Of a stretch of DNA of 64,000 nt, positions 1 through 10,241 are shown in pieces. The DNA is from Senegalimassilia sp003474385. Lineage in GTDB: Bacteria; Actinomycetota; Coriobacteriia; Coriobacteriales; Eggerthellaceae. Position 1 is the first letter of the stretch; the number at the start of each line of letters is the position of its first letter. The translations under genes and the position numbers were made by a program. Below the pieces are notes generated by a model. It made no database searches. It saw nothing but the letters and a program-made list of their open reading frames with translations, and was not told where the DNA came from. Location: assembly GCF_003474385.1 (NCBI RefSeq), contig NZ_QUCY01000014.1, positions 1 to 64,000 on the forward strand, in the 5' to 3' direction.

Positions 1-73
1 ATCGCCGACGCGGCTTACGCCGCACCCCCAGAAACGTTACGCCGTGCAACCATTCCATTGGGTTTCGCGAAAC

Positions 74-115
74 AAAAGAGCTTCCCTGCTCCCGAAAGCG
101 GGAGCAGGGAAGCTC
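74..115 (-). terminator. hairpin with 16-bp stem, minus-strand terminator candidate
   Basis: Positions 78-93 pair perfectly with 100-115 around a 6-nt loop. Read on the minus strand the stem is followed by CTTTTGTTT, so it looks like an intrinsic terminator for minus-strand transcription. The plus-strand side is not U-rich. Confidence 0.5.
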
Positions 116-162
116 AAGCTCCAAGCAAATTCGCAATCGCCGCGGCTCCGTGGAAAGCGGCA

Positions 163-217
163 AGCATAGGAGCCATCCCATTTCACTCGTTCCGGGAGAC
201 GGGATGGCTCCTATGCT
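163..217. repeat. 17-bp inverted repeat with 21-nt loop
   Basis: Positions 163-179 are the exact reverse complement of 201-217. Neither flank carries a clear U-run, so this could be a terminator remnant, a processing site or an RNA structure in the amt-glnK 3' region. Confidence 0.45.
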
Positions 218-264
218 CTGAACGGGTTTGCATTTCCCTCGATTCCGCAGAAGGCCCGCGCACA

Positions 265-301
265 TAAGAAGGCCTCCCTTTTCCAGAAACGGGAGGCCTT
301 C
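265..301 (-). terminator. probable amt-glnK terminator
   Basis: Positions 268-278 pair with 291-301 (11 bp, 12-nt loop) about 45 nt past the glnK stop. The minus-strand 3' flank is TTCTTATG, only moderately U-rich. Confidence 0.5.
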
Positions 302-345
302 GAGCTCCTTATGAGCGCATCGCGGTCGCGACCAGCCGTCAAAGG

Positions 346-684
346 CTAGATAGCCTCGTCTCCTCGCTCGCCAGTGCGGATGCGCACCACCTCGTCGACC
401 GGGAAGACGAAGATCTTGCCGTCTCCCACGTTGCCGGTCCGAGCGATGGCGCTGATCACATCGATAAGCGCGTCCACCTCAGCATCGTCGCAGATGATCT
501 CGAACTTCACCTTCGGCACCATGTTCAACAGCACCTCGGTGCCGCGGTAGTACTCCTTCCAGCCATGCTGGGACCCGCAGCCTTGCACCTGCGAGATAGT
601 CATGCCCGAAACCTTCGCCTCGAACAGGGCATCCTTGAGCGGCTCGAGCTTTTCAGGGCGAACGATAGCGGTGATCTTCTTCAT
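346..684 (-). CDS. glnK: PII nitrogen regulatory protein
   Basis: 112-residue PII signal protein, the usual family length. PII proteins sense 2-oxoglutarate and ATP/ADP, and GlnK types plug the AmtB channel. The sequence shows the N-terminal KKITAIVRPEKLE strand, the T-loop region around residues 36-55, the TGNVGDGKIFV B-loop near residues 82-94 and the C-terminal IRTGERGDEA. The T-loop carries Tyr46 but has Val at position 51, where the modified tyrosine of enteric and actinobacterial PII sits. Control by uridylylation or adenylylation at that position is therefore not possible. The gene follows amt by 30 bp and should be its partner. Confidence 0.93.
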   Translation of the reverse strand: MKKITAIVRPEKLEPLKDALFEAKVSGMTISQVQGCGSQHGWKEYYRGTEVLLNMVPKVKFEIICDDAEVDALIDVISAIARTGNVGDGKIFVFPVDEVVRIRTGERGDEAI

Positions 685-714
685 GGTTCAACTCCTTCCA
701 ATGCTAGCCGCAGC

Positions 715-1989
715 TTAATCCAGGCCGATGTATGCAGGGTAAGCGGATTCGCCGTGGGCTGCAATGTCGAGGCCCTGTGCTTCCTTCTCCTCGCTGACGC
801 GCAGGCTGCCCTTGAAGCAGGCCTTAACGATGAAGGCGAGCACCACGTCGAGAATGCCGACGAATACAATGGTGATGGCGATACCTGCGATTTGGCTGCA
901 CAGCAGGCTCACATCGCCGGTGTACAGAAGGCCGCCGAAGTCGGTCCAGGACAGCTCGGGCACGCAGAAGATGCCGGTGCAGATGCCGCCCACGATACCG
1001 CCGACCGCATGGCAGCCGAACGCGTCGAGCGCATCGTCATAGCCGATCTTGGCCTTGCAGAACGAGATGGCGAAGTAGCAGATCGGGGACACGATGAGAC
1101 CCATGATGATCGCAGCCCAGGGCTCGACGAAGCCAGCGGCCGGGGTGATGACGACCAAGCCGGCGACAAGGCCGGTGGCAGCGCCGACGAGCGTGGGCTT
1201 GCCCACCTTCACACGTTCGACGATCATCCAGGAGACGAGCGCCGCGCCGGAGGCGACCACGGTGTTGATCAGGGCAAGGCCCGCAACGCCATCGGCGACG
1301 AATTCGGAACCGGCGTTGAAGCCGAACCAACCGAACCACAAAAGGGTTGCGCCCAGGGCCACGAAGGGCACGTTATGAGGACGGTAGCCCATCATGCCGA
1401 AGCCCTTGCGCTTGCCGAGCATGAGGCACAGGATAAGGCCGGTCAAGCCAGAGGAGATGTGCACGACATCGCCGCCTGCGAAGTCGAGCGCGCCGATGGT
1501 GTCGCCGATAAGGCTGCCATCACCACCCCAAACCATATGGGCGAGCGGCGGGTACACCACGATGGTCCACACTGCCACGAATGCGCACACCGCTCCGAAC
1601 TTCATACGGCCGGCAAGAGAGCCCGTGATAATGGCGGTGGTGATCATGCAGAACGCCATCTGGAAGATGAAGTTGATGATGGTGGGATACGTCGTATCCT
1701 CGGGAACCGTCTCGGCCTCGGCGAGCATGTCGGTCACGCCGCCCAGGAAGCCGAGCTGATCGAACCCACCGAAGAACGGGCTGGAGCCGTCCCCGCCGTA
1801 CGCTAGCGACCAGCCGCAGATCGTCCACGTGATCGCCACGATGCCGATGGCCGAGAACACCATGACCATCGTGTTCACAACGTTCTTTCGACGCGACAGG
1901 CCTCCGTAGAAAAACGCCAAGCCTGGCGTCATGAGCAAGACGAGCATGGCGCATACCAGCATGAATGCCGTTGAACCCGTGTCATACAT
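715..1989 (-). CDS. amt: ammonium transporter (Amt/MEP/Rh family)
   Basis: Polytopic membrane protein of 424 residues that conducts ammonium/ammonia. The twin histidines of the pore are present in GGDVVHISSG (about residue 177) and DAFGCHAVGG (about residue 327). N-terminal segment FMLVCAMLVLLMTPGLAFFY is the first transmembrane helix. A GTG directly before the chosen ATG is also in frame, but AGGAGG lies 7 nt before the ATG and only 4 nt before the GTG, so I start at the ATG. It is the promoter-proximal gene of an amt-glnK pair, the classic arrangement for PII-gated ammonium uptake under nitrogen limitation. Confidence 0.95.
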   Translation of the reverse strand: MYDTGSTAFMLVCAMLVLLMTPGLAFFYGGLSRRKNVVNTMVMVFSAIGIVAITWTICGWSLAYGGDGSSPFFGGFDQLGFLGGVTDMLAEAETVPEDTTYPTIINFIFQMAFCMITTAIITGSLAGRMKFGAVCAFVAVWTIVVYPPLAHMVWGGDGSLIGDTIGALDFAGGDVVHISSGLTGLILCLMLGKRKGFGMMGYRPHNVPFVALGATLLWFGWFGFNAGSEFVADGVAGLALINTVVASGAALVSWMIVERVKVGKPTLVGAATGLVAGLVVITPAAGFVEPWAAIIMGLIVSPICYFAISFCKAKIGYDDALDAFGCHAVGGIVGGICTGIFCVPELSWTDFGGLLYTGDVSLLCSQIAGIAITIVFVGILDVVLAFIVKACFKGSLRVSEEKEAQGLDIAAHGESAYPAYIGLD

Positions 1990-2138
1990 CACGCTACCTC
2001 CTTCGCTTTCCGATACCCATTCCCTCTGAGCACCTTTTTCTTACGCATTCGATACTGCCACTGATTGACCTGGCCTTTTGCGCAATACGCCATTGTTAAC
2101 GCTCTGGGAAACGCTTTGTAACGAGCATGAGACGCGGG

Positions 2139-2147
2139 TGTTACAAT
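2139..2147 (+). promoter_or_regulatory. extended -10 promoter for the GNAT gene
   Basis: TGtTACAAT matches the extended -10 consensus TGnTATAAT. No good -35 lies 17 bp upstream. Transcription would begin near 2154, past the first in-frame ATG at 2146, which supports the ATG at 2185 as the real start. Confidence 0.5.
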
Positions 2148-2184
2148 GTGGAAACAGGCGAACTTTGTTGAAAGGAACGGGCTT

Positions 2185-2691
2185 ATGGGCGTGCGATTCG
2201 TTGCCGTTGAAACGGATGAAGATCAGGAAAAGCTGGCGAAGCTTGCCGACGAGATTTGGCACGAATACTGGCCCGCGATCATCGGCGATGCGCAAACCGA
2301 TTACATGGTCGAAAAGTTCCAAAGCCTGGAAGCCATCAAGCGAGACATGGCCGAGCATACCTACGAATACTGGTTCGTGGTTGACGAAGCCGGCAAAACC
2401 GTTGGCTACACCGGCGGCTGCGAGGAATCTGAGACCAGCCGCTACTTCATCTCGAAGATCTATCTACTGGCCGAGGAACGCGGCAAGCATTATGCTTCGC
2501 AGATCATCGGCTTCTATACCGACTTATGCCGGTCTCGCGATCTGCATAGCATGTACCTGACTGTGAATAAGCAGAACGACCTGGGCATTCGAGCCTACTA
2601 CGGCAAAGGATTCGTCACCATCGAATCCGTCAAGAACGATATCGGCAACGGGTTTGCCATGGATGATTACGTGATGGAAAAGGAAGCGTAA
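2185..2691 (+). CDS. GNAT family N-acetyltransferase
   Basis: 168-residue member of the acetyl-CoA-dependent GNAT superfamily; the acceptor is unknown. The C-terminal half shows the typical order: SRYFISKIYLLAEERGKHYAS (beta4 and the pantetheine-binding turn region) and then LTVNKQNDLGIRAYYGKGF, the usual N-x-x-A-x-x-x-Y-x-K-x-GF signature. The start at 2185 has AAAGGA 8 nt upstream. It is one of only three plus-strand protein genes in the window, divergent from amt with about 195 bp between. Confidence 0.85.
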   Translation: MGVRFVAVETDEDQEKLAKLADEIWHEYWPAIIGDAQTDYMVEKFQSLEAIKRDMAEHTYEYWFVVDEAGKTVGYTGGCEESETSRYFISKIYLLAEERGKHYASQIIGFYTDLCRSRDLHSMYLTVNKQNDLGIRAYYGKGFVTIESVKNDIGNGFAMDDYVMEKEA

Positions 2692-2737
2692 GCGCTTTCA
2701 CCTATCTGCTGTGAAGCCTTTATGGCCTTGCAGCGAA

Positions 2738-2837
2738 AAAGGCCCCACGTCTTCGATTCCGTTCGCCGACCTTGTCGGCAGCGCAAGCGTAAATGACTCA
2801 ACTTGCTTGAACGGACCTCGAATGACGTGGGGCCTTT
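2738..2837. terminator. long bidirectional terminator / three-way-junction RNA element
   Basis: AAAGGCCCCACGTC (2738-2751) pairs with 2824-2837. The pairing continues imperfectly to 2764/2811. The loop holds two further small hairpins (2765-2779 and 2784-2809). Both outer ends are T-rich on their own strand, so it can stop the GNAT transcript and the dxs transcript coming from the other side. Confidence 0.55.
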
Positions 2838-2867
2838 CGTTGCTCGCGAACTTGGCAGATCCGCGGG

Positions 2868-4754
2868 CTACAATGCCCGGTAGCGTTCTTGTACGCTGGC
2901 AGCGATGCCCTCGGCATCAAGCCCTTGTTCGTGAAGCAGCTGCCCTACCCCGCCTTGCGTGACGAACGCGTCCTTGATACCCAGGTTCATTGCCGGGGTA
3001 TGCAAGCCCATGCGGGCCATCTCGCCGAGCACGCCTTCACCGACGCCGCCTGCGATAACGCCCTCCTCCACCGTGACGACCAGCTTCGTTTCGGCGGCAG
3101 CTTGAATAGCCTGCACATCCAGCGGCTTGACCCAGCGCATGTCCACCACGCGAGCGGAAACCCCCTGCTCGGCAAGCGTATCGGCAGCCGCCAATGCTTG
3201 GCCGACCACGCGGCCGAACGCCAAAATGGCGACGTCTTCGCCTTCGCGTACCACGCACGCCTTACCCTCCGGCAGCACCTCGGCAGCCTCGGGCAGCACA
3301 ACGCCCTCGCCCTCGCCGCGCGGATAGCGGATGGCGAACGGGCCGCCCATCGCAAGCGCCGTATGCAACGCATGCACGAGCTCGGCCTCGTTCGAAGGCG
3401 CCAGCACGCGCATGTTGGGCACCATACGGGCATACACCAGGTCGAACACGCCATGGTGCGTGGGCCCGTCGGCGCCGACGATGCCGGCGCGGTCGATGGC
3501 GAAGACGACATCGAGCTTCGGCAGCGCCACATTGATGATCATCTGATCGACGGCGCGTTGCATGAACGTGGAATACAGCGCCACCACGGGCTTCTTGCCG
3601 TTTGCCGCCAGGCCGCCGGCGAAACCGACAGCATGCTCCTCGCAAATGCCCGTGTCCACGAAACGCTCCGGGAACTTCTCCGCGAACTCATCTAGGCCGG
3701 TGCCGCCCTTCATAGCGGCGGTGATGGCCACGATGTCGGCATTGTTCTCCGCCTCGGCGACCAACGCCTTGCCGAACACGCTGGTGTACTTTGGAGCAGA
3801 GGGTTTACCCGATTTGATGACCTCGCCGGTTGCGATGTTATAGGGCGCAATGCCGTGGAACTTCTCGGGATTGCGCACCGCAGGCATGTAGCCTTGGCCT
3901 TTACGCGTGACCACGTGCATGAGCACCGGGCCGTCGGCATTCAGCACTGCTCGCAGCGTTTCCCGCAGCTGCGCGATGTTGTGCCCGTCGATCGGCGCCG
4001 TGCATACGATGCCCAGCTGCTCGAAGATCATGGAATGGGGAATGACGAACTGCTTCATCGATTCCTTCATGCTGCGGCCGAAGTTGGTGATGGCCTTGCC
4101 CACCGGGCCGCTGCTCTCCAGGTGCTCCTGCACGTTGTCGCGCGCTTGGCGGTACTGCGACGATGCGCGCATGTAACCCAAATGCTTCATGAGCGCGCCA
4201 ACGTTGTGCGAGATGGACATCTCGTTGTCGTTCAAGATGATGACCATGGGCGTTTGAGCCTGGCCGATATTGTTCAAAGCCTCGAACGCCATGCCACCGG
4301 AAAGCGCCGCATCGCCGATGAGCGCGACGACCTTCTGGTCAGCGCCCGCCAGATCGCGGGCCTCCGCCAAGCCGAGCGCCACCGAAAGCGAGTCGGATGC
4401 ATGCCCGGAATAGTGCACGTCGTAGGGGCTCTCGCTGGGCTTGGGGAAGCCGGAGAGACCGCCATAGGTGCGAAGCGTGCCGAAGTCCTTCAAGCGTCCG
4501 GTGACCAGCTTGTGCGCATACGCCTGATGCCCCACATCGAATACGATCTTATCCTTGGGGCAATCGAGCAGGCTGTGCAGCGCCAGGATGATCTCGACCG
4601 CGCCCAGCGACGAGGCAACATGACCACCGGTTTTCGAGGTGGTGGTCACGATTTCGTGACGGATCTCGCCCGCAAGTATAGATAGCTCCTCATTGCTGAG
4701 GAGCTTCAGGTCGGCAGGGGATGTGATTATGTCCAGAATGCGCTTATCGCTCAT
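2868..4754 (-). CDS. dxs: 1-deoxy-D-xylulose-5-phosphate synthase
   Basis: 628-residue thiamine diphosphate enzyme that condenses pyruvate and glyceraldehyde 3-phosphate, the first step of the MEP isoprenoid pathway and a source for thiamine and pyridoxal. Visible: GGHVASS with His45, the TPP-binding GDAALSGG (147-154) leading to ILNDNEMSIS, and the pyrimidine-domain glutamate in ICEEHAVGF (Glu372). The C-terminal transketolase-like domain is full length. AAGG sits 6 nt before the ATG. It is the last gene of the pycB-accC-asp23-nusB-xseB-dxs run, 45 bp after xseB. The xseB-dxs neighbourhood is common in bacteria. Confidence 0.96.
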   Translation of the reverse strand: MSDKRILDIITSPADLKLLSNEELSILAGEIRHEIVTTTSKTGGHVASSLGAVEIILALHSLLDCPKDKIVFDVGHQAYAHKLVTGRLKDFGTLRTYGGLSGFPKPSESPYDVHYSGHASDSLSVALGLAEARDLAGADQKVVALIGDAALSGGMAFEALNNIGQAQTPMVIILNDNEMSISHNVGALMKHLGYMRASSQYRQARDNVQEHLESSGPVGKAITNFGRSMKESMKQFVIPHSMIFEQLGIVCTAPIDGHNIAQLRETLRAVLNADGPVLMHVVTRKGQGYMPAVRNPEKFHGIAPYNIATGEVIKSGKPSAPKYTSVFGKALVAEAENNADIVAITAAMKGGTGLDEFAEKFPERFVDTGICEEHAVGFAGGLAANGKKPVVALYSTFMQRAVDQMIINVALPKLDVVFAIDRAGIVGADGPTHHGVFDLVYARMVPNMRVLAPSNEAELVHALHTALAMGGPFAIRYPRGEGEGVVLPEAAEVLPEGKACVVREGEDVAILAFGRVVGQALAAADTLAEQGVSARVVDMRWVKPLDVQAIQAAAETKLVVTVEEGVIAGGVGEGVLGEMARMGLHTPAMNLGIKDAFVTQGGVGQLLHEQGLDAEGIAASVQERYRAL

Positions 4755-4799
4755 GCTGCGCCTTTCCTTTTGTCATGCCATCCGATCGCCTTGCGCGAC

Positions 4800-5120
4800 C
4801 TAGGCGGAAACGGCGGCCTGGCCTTGCTGCGCCGCGCCGCCGTCCGCTTGACCTTCCTTATGCGCGCCCGCTGCAGATGCCGCGGGTTGCGCCGAATCAT
4901 CGGCAAGCCCTGCCGGGGCCTCGGAGGCCAGCGCTTCTTGGACGCTGGCCTCGTCGATGCCCTGCTCAAGCAGATCGCTTGCGCGAAGCCCCAGCCCAAC
5001 CGCTTCCTCATACAAGGAAAGCGCCTGGTCCAAGGGCAAATCCTTATCGTTTACCGCTTCGACGATCTCATCGAGGCGGCTTTTGAGCTCCTCGAAGGAC
5101 CCGTACGATTCCAATGCCAC
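4800..5120 (-). CDS. xseB: exodeoxyribonuclease VII small subunit
   Basis: 106 residues. The first 60 or so match XseB: SFEELKSRLDEIVEAV followed by LPLDQALSLYEEAVGLG, the helical pair that docks on XseA. The remaining 40 residues are a low-complexity Ala/Gln/Gly tail that ordinary XseB (about 80 residues) lacks. The start is GTG, with TAAGG overlapping the stop of nusB about 10 nt upstream; a TTG two codons later is an alternative. The large subunit xseA is not beside it in this window, so the partner must be encoded elsewhere. Confidence 0.85.
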   Translation of the reverse strand: MALESYGSFEELKSRLDEIVEAVNDKDLPLDQALSLYEEAVGLGLRASDLLEQGIDEASVQEALASEAPAGLADDSAQPAASAAGAHKEGQADGGAAQQGQAAVSA

Positions 5121-5132
5121 CGAATCGCGCCC

Positions 5133-5603
5133 TTACAGCACCAGGGGCTGCGCCGGGTCATCGCCTGCGGGAGCCGCGGCGGCCCCATCGTCGATATCTT
5201 TGGCGATGCGGCCCAGCACGCCGTTGACGAAGCGCGGGGAATCGTCCTCGCCGCCGAAATCCTTCGCCAGCTCCACCGCCTCGTTGATGGCGACGCTGGT
5301 GGGCACATCCTGAACGAACATGATCTCGTAGGCTGCCAAGCGCAGAATGGAGCGGTCGACGATGGGCATGCGGCCCAGCGACCAGTTCTCCGCAGCGGCC
5401 TTCAGGCTGCCGTCGATGACGATGCGGTTCTGCTCGACGCCGCGCACCAGGTCCTGAGCATATTCCGAAAGCGGGCCCTCCTCGGACGGGAAGACGCCTT
5501 CAGCCACGATCTGAGCTGCGGATGCGCCCTTGATCTCAGCGGTGTACAGAACCTGCAGCGCGACGCGACGTGCCGTCGTGCGCTCGTGTCTTTTCGATGC
5601 CAT
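5133..5603 (-). CDS. nusB: transcription antitermination factor NusB
   Basis: NusB binds boxA RNA with NusE (S10) and supports antitermination of rRNA operons. The protein begins MASKRHERTTARRVALQVLY and includes MPIVDRSILRLAAYE and VPTSVAINEAVELAKDFG, both diagnostic, followed by RFVNGVLGRI. It is 156 residues from the ATG at 5603. A TTG two codons upstream is possible but has poorer spacing. The last 20 residues are an acidic/alanine tail. It sits between asp23 and xseB with 12-32 bp gaps. Confidence 0.93.
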   Translation of the reverse strand: MASKRHERTTARRVALQVLYTAEIKGASAAQIVAEGVFPSEEGPLSEYAQDLVRGVEQNRIVIDGSLKAAAENWSLGRMPIVDRSILRLAAYEIMFVQDVPTSVAINEAVELAKDFGGEDDSPRFVNGVLGRIAKDIDDGAAAAPAGDDPAQPLVL

Positions 5604-5635
5604 GTGCAAATAATCCCCTGTGCTTCTTCTTATTC

Positions 5636-5989
5636 CTAACGGTTGAACTGGACGCCGTCGATGTAGACGTCGACCGATCCAACCTGCGCGCCCACCTGGC
5701 TTGCCACGGCGTCCGCCACGGACTGGCGGACCGCAGCCGCCACGTCGGGCAGCACGTGTCCATAATAAACGTCGATGCGCACCGAGATCTGCAGCTTGTC
5801 GTTTTCGTCCGCTGCGATCTCGATACCGGACGTGGAGGGCTTGCCGCCGAGCACGCCGCGAATGCCGCGGCTTGCCGCGGGGGCGTTGCCAACGCTGGCG
5901 ACGCCGTCCACATCTGCCACGGCGATGGAGACGATGGTCTCGACGACGCCCGGCGCAAGCGCCATGCCGTCAACGGTCAAATCGCTCAT
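5636..5989 (-). CDS. Asp23/Gls24 family envelope-stress protein
   Basis: 117 residues matching the Asp23 (DUF322) fold: APGVVETIVSIAVADVDGVASVG at 12-34, then alternating strands LQISVRIDVYYGHVLPDVAAAV and a terminal VGSVDVYIDGVQF. Family members in Gram-positives sit on the inner face of the membrane, often with an AmaP anchor, and respond to cell-wall stress. Here the gene is wedged between accC (4-bp overlap) and nusB, an arrangement also familiar from Firmicutes where the accBC-asp23-nusB order is conserved. No transmembrane segment is present. Confidence 0.88.
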   Translation of the reverse strand: MSDLTVDGMALAPGVVETIVSIAVADVDGVASVGNAPAASRGIRGVLGGKPSTSGIEIAADENDKLQISVRIDVYYGHVLPDVAAAVRQSVADAVASQVGAQVGSVDVYIDGVQFNR

Positions 5990-7338
5990 AACACATCTCC
6001 CATCTGGGTTTCGATGAAGTCCGTGGTGGCTTCGCCGGCGCAGAACACCTGGTTATCCAGCACGCGGCGATGGAACGACAGCGTGGTGGGGATGCCCTCG
6101 ATGACGAACTCGTCAAGGGCGCGGCGGCCGCGCGCCAGGCACTCCTCGCGATCCTGGCCGTACACGATGAGCTTGGCCACCATGGAGTCGTAGAACGGGC
6201 TGATCTTCGAGCCGGAATGCACATAGGCCTCCACGCGCACGCCCGGGCCCGCCGGGGGCTCGAAGCGCGTGATGGTACCGGGGCACGGACGGAAACCGTG
6301 CTCGGGATCCTCGGCATTGATACGGAACTCCATGGCATGGCCGAACGGCGTGAACGGTGCCCTATCGGCGCAGCTCATGGGCTCGCCGGAGGCGATGCGC
6401 AGCTGCTCTTTGATGATGTCGGTGCCCGTGATCTGCTCGGATACCGGATGCTCCACCTGCACGCGCGTGTTCATCTCCATGAAGTAGAACTTGCCCGTGG
6501 TGTCCAGCAGAAACTCGATGGTGCCGGCGTTGCGGTAATCCACGGCGCGCACGGCCTTGATGGCCGCAACGCCCATGGCGCGGCGCAGCTCGTCGGTCAG
6601 CGCCGGAGAAGGCGCCTCCTCGATGAGCTTCTGGTGACGACGCTGCACGGAGCAGTCGCGCTCGCACAGGGCCACGTTGTTGCCGAAGTCGTCAGCGAGC
6701 ACCTGCACCTCGACGTGACGCGGGCGCAGCACGAGTTTCTCCAGGTAGACCTCGTCGTTGCCGAACGCGGCGCCGGCCTCGGCGCGGGCGGCCTTGTAGT
6801 GCGACTCAAGGTCGGCGGGGTCGTGGACCTCGCGCATGCCCTTGCCGCCGCCGCCGGCGGTCGCCTTGATGAGCACAGGATAGCCCACGCTCTCGGCGAA
6901 CCGACGAGCCTCCTCCACGGTATCGATGCAGCCATCGGAACCGGGGACGGTGGGCACGCCGCAGGCCTTCATGGTCTCACGGGCGGATGACTTGTCGCCC
7001 ATGCGCTCGATGCACTCGGCGGAGGGGCCGATGAACACCAGGTCGTTGTCGGCGCATGCGCGGGCAAAGTCGGCATTTTCCGCCAAGAAGCCGTAGCCGG
7101 GGTGGATGGCATCGGCGCCGGTGATGGTGGCCGCCGCGATGATATTGGACATGACCAGGTAGCTTTTCGTTGCCTGGGCGGGGCCGATGCACACCTTCTC
7201 GTCGGCATACTGCACGGGATAGGTGTTCTCGTCCTCGGTAGAGTACACCGCCACGGTCTTCACGCCCAGCTCCTTGCAGGCACGCATGACGCGCAGGGCC
7301 ACCTCGCCGCGGTTTGCGATGAGTACTTTCTTGAACAT
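5986..7338 (-). CDS. accC: biotin carboxylase (acetyl-/pyruvate-carboxylase A subunit)
   Basis: 450-residue ATP-grasp enzyme that carboxylates the biotin of a carrier protein using bicarbonate and ATP. Motifs: FKKVLIANRGEVALRV at the N terminus, glycine loop AGGGGKGM (161-168), CSVQRRHQK with Cys229 and Lys237, and the active-site EMNTRVQVEHPV with Glu288, Asn290, Arg292 and Glu296. Its stop overlaps asp23 by 4 bp, and it begins 1 nt after the pycB/accB fusion. The carrier domain on that neighbour is therefore its likely substrate, making the pair a two-subunit pyruvate carboxylase, although service to acetyl-CoA carboxylase is not excluded. Confidence 0.95.
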   Translation of the reverse strand: MFKKVLIANRGEVALRVMRACKELGVKTVAVYSTEDENTYPVQYADEKVCIGPAQATKSYLVMSNIIAAATITGADAIHPGYGFLAENADFARACADNDLVFIGPSAECIERMGDKSSARETMKACGVPTVPGSDGCIDTVEEARRFAESVGYPVLIKATAGGGGKGMREVHDPADLESHYKAARAEAGAAFGNDEVYLEKLVLRPRHVEVQVLADDFGNNVALCERDCSVQRRHQKLIEEAPSPALTDELRRAMGVAAIKAVRAVDYRNAGTIEFLLDTTGKFYFMEMNTRVQVEHPVSEQITGTDIIKEQLRIASGEPMSCADRAPFTPFGHAMEFRINAEDPEHGFRPCPGTITRFEPPAGPGVRVEAYVHSGSKISPFYDSMVAKLIVYGQDREECLARGRRALDEFVIEGIPTTLSFHRRVLDNQVFCAGEATTDFIETQMGDVL

Positions 7339-7339
7339 G

Positions 7340-9226
<1,887 letters not shown>

Positions 9227-9281
9227 GAACTCGCACCCCCTTCGTTTTCAAGTGATACAGACCGTATTGATCGAAACCAGG

Positions 9282-9287
9282 ATTATA
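9282..9287 (-). promoter_or_regulatory. -10 box of the pycB operon promoter
   Basis: TATAAT, a perfect -10, lies on the minus strand 56 nt before the pycB ATG. The -35 region is weak. Transcription would start near 9276 and cover pycB through dxs. Confidence 0.45.
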
Positions 9288-9443
9288 GAAGATGCCGGCG
9301 CCGATACCGTGCGCACACGGCGAATTCACGGGCAAGAAACAGAAACGCCGCCCAGGCGGTGCGCTTCGCAAGCCCTGCAGTCTCGATGATCCGCACATAC
9401 GGCGGAGACCCGCGCACACTCGAAGGAACTGCCCCGAATACAG

Positions 9444-9470
9444 CGAATGCGCCCTGAACGGGCGCATTCG
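9444..9470. repeat. 11-bp perfect hairpin, 5-nt loop
   Basis: CGAATGCGCCC (9444-9454) pairs with GGGCGCATTCG (9460-9470). No U-run follows on either strand, so it is more likely an operator or RNA structure than an intrinsic terminator. Confidence 0.4.
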
Positions 9471-9626
9471 GAGATATCGTCGCACTTGACGAACCTTGAT
9501 TCATGCTTCGACTCGCCCAACATGGACGGATGCCGGCCTCCGCAGGCGTCTTTTGCCATGCTTCAATCGCGCAGCAAAAGCCGTTCGATGCGAAAGTGCG
9601 GTCGTCGACCGCCGAGGCGATGCGAG

Positions 9627-10187
9627 CTAGACGCGCTTGATGACGCGGCCGTCGCGGGTGTCGATCTGCAGCACGTCGCCGATCTCGACGAACGTGGGCA
9701 CCTGCAGCTCGACGCCGGTCTCGAAGGTTGCCGGCTTGGTGGTGTTGGTGGCGGTGTCGCCCTTGAAGCCGGGCTCGGTGTGCGTGCACTCCAGCTCGAC
9801 GAACATCTGCGGCTCGATGCTGATGAGCTCCTCGCCGGCGTACAGCAGGCTGGCCTCGTCGTTCTCCTTGAGCCACTTGGCGGTGTCGCCGACGGTCTCG
9901 GCGGGCATGCTCATCTGATCGAAGGTGTTGGGATCCATGAAGTAGAAATCGGAACCGTCGTTGTACAGATACTGCATCTTACGGGTTTCCAGACGCACGG
10001 TGTCGAACTTCGTGCCGGCGTTGAACGTGTAGTCGACCACGCGACCGGTCTTGATGTCGCGAAGCTTCGTGCGGACGAAGGCGCCGCCCTTGCCGGGCTT
10101 GACATGCTGGAACTCGACGATGGTGCACATCTTGCCGTTGTTGACGATGCACATTCCGTTCTTGAAATCGGCGGTAGAGATAGCCAC
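9627..10187 (-). CDS. efp: elongation factor P
   Basis: 186 residues, standard for EF-P, which rescues ribosomes stalled at polyproline. The N-terminal KOW-like domain carries the tip loop HVKPGKGGAFVR with Lys33 at the usual modification site. The C-terminal OB domains end with TNTTKPATFETGVELQVP and a final VIKRV. No lysine-modifying gene (epmA/epmB or ymfI) lies in the window, so the modification state of Lys33 is unknown. It is the last gene of the aro operon, downstream of pepP by 54 bp. The aroQ-pepP-efp order is common in Gram-positives. Confidence 0.96.
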   Translation of the reverse strand: MAISTADFKNGMCIVNNGKMCTIVEFQHVKPGKGGAFVRTKLRDIKTGRVVDYTFNAGTKFDTVRLETRKMQYLYNDGSDFYFMDPNTFDQMSMPAETVGDTAKWLKENDEASLLYAGEELISIEPQMFVELECTHTEPGFKGDTATNTTKPATFETGVELQVPTFVEIGDVLQIDTRDGRVIKRV

Positions 10188-10241
10188 TGGTAGATCCTTT
10201 CAACCGTTCAGGCGACCAAGGCCGCCCCTTTAGTTCAACCC

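Larger units (their letters stand above)
1..345. other. intergenic region with three perfect hairpins
   Basis: No gene is visible here. The stretch holds three unrelated perfect inverted repeats (78-115, 163-217 and 268-301), listed separately. The end nearest glnK is the expected place for the amt-glnK terminator. Whatever lies before position 1 cannot be judged. Confidence 0.6.
9227..9626. other. intergenic region between efp and pycB
   Basis: No convincing gene. It contains a -10 box for pycB (9282-9287), an 11-bp perfect hairpin (9444-9470) and a short CCGCC/GGCGG hairpin followed on the minus strand by TTTCTGTTTCTTG (9336-9360). The last is the best candidate for a late efp terminator. 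Confidence 0.5.

Noticed and set aside
565..1806. 413-codon open frame antisense to amt
   Set aside because: Complement shadow of a GC-rich gene with clear Amt motifs on the other strand.
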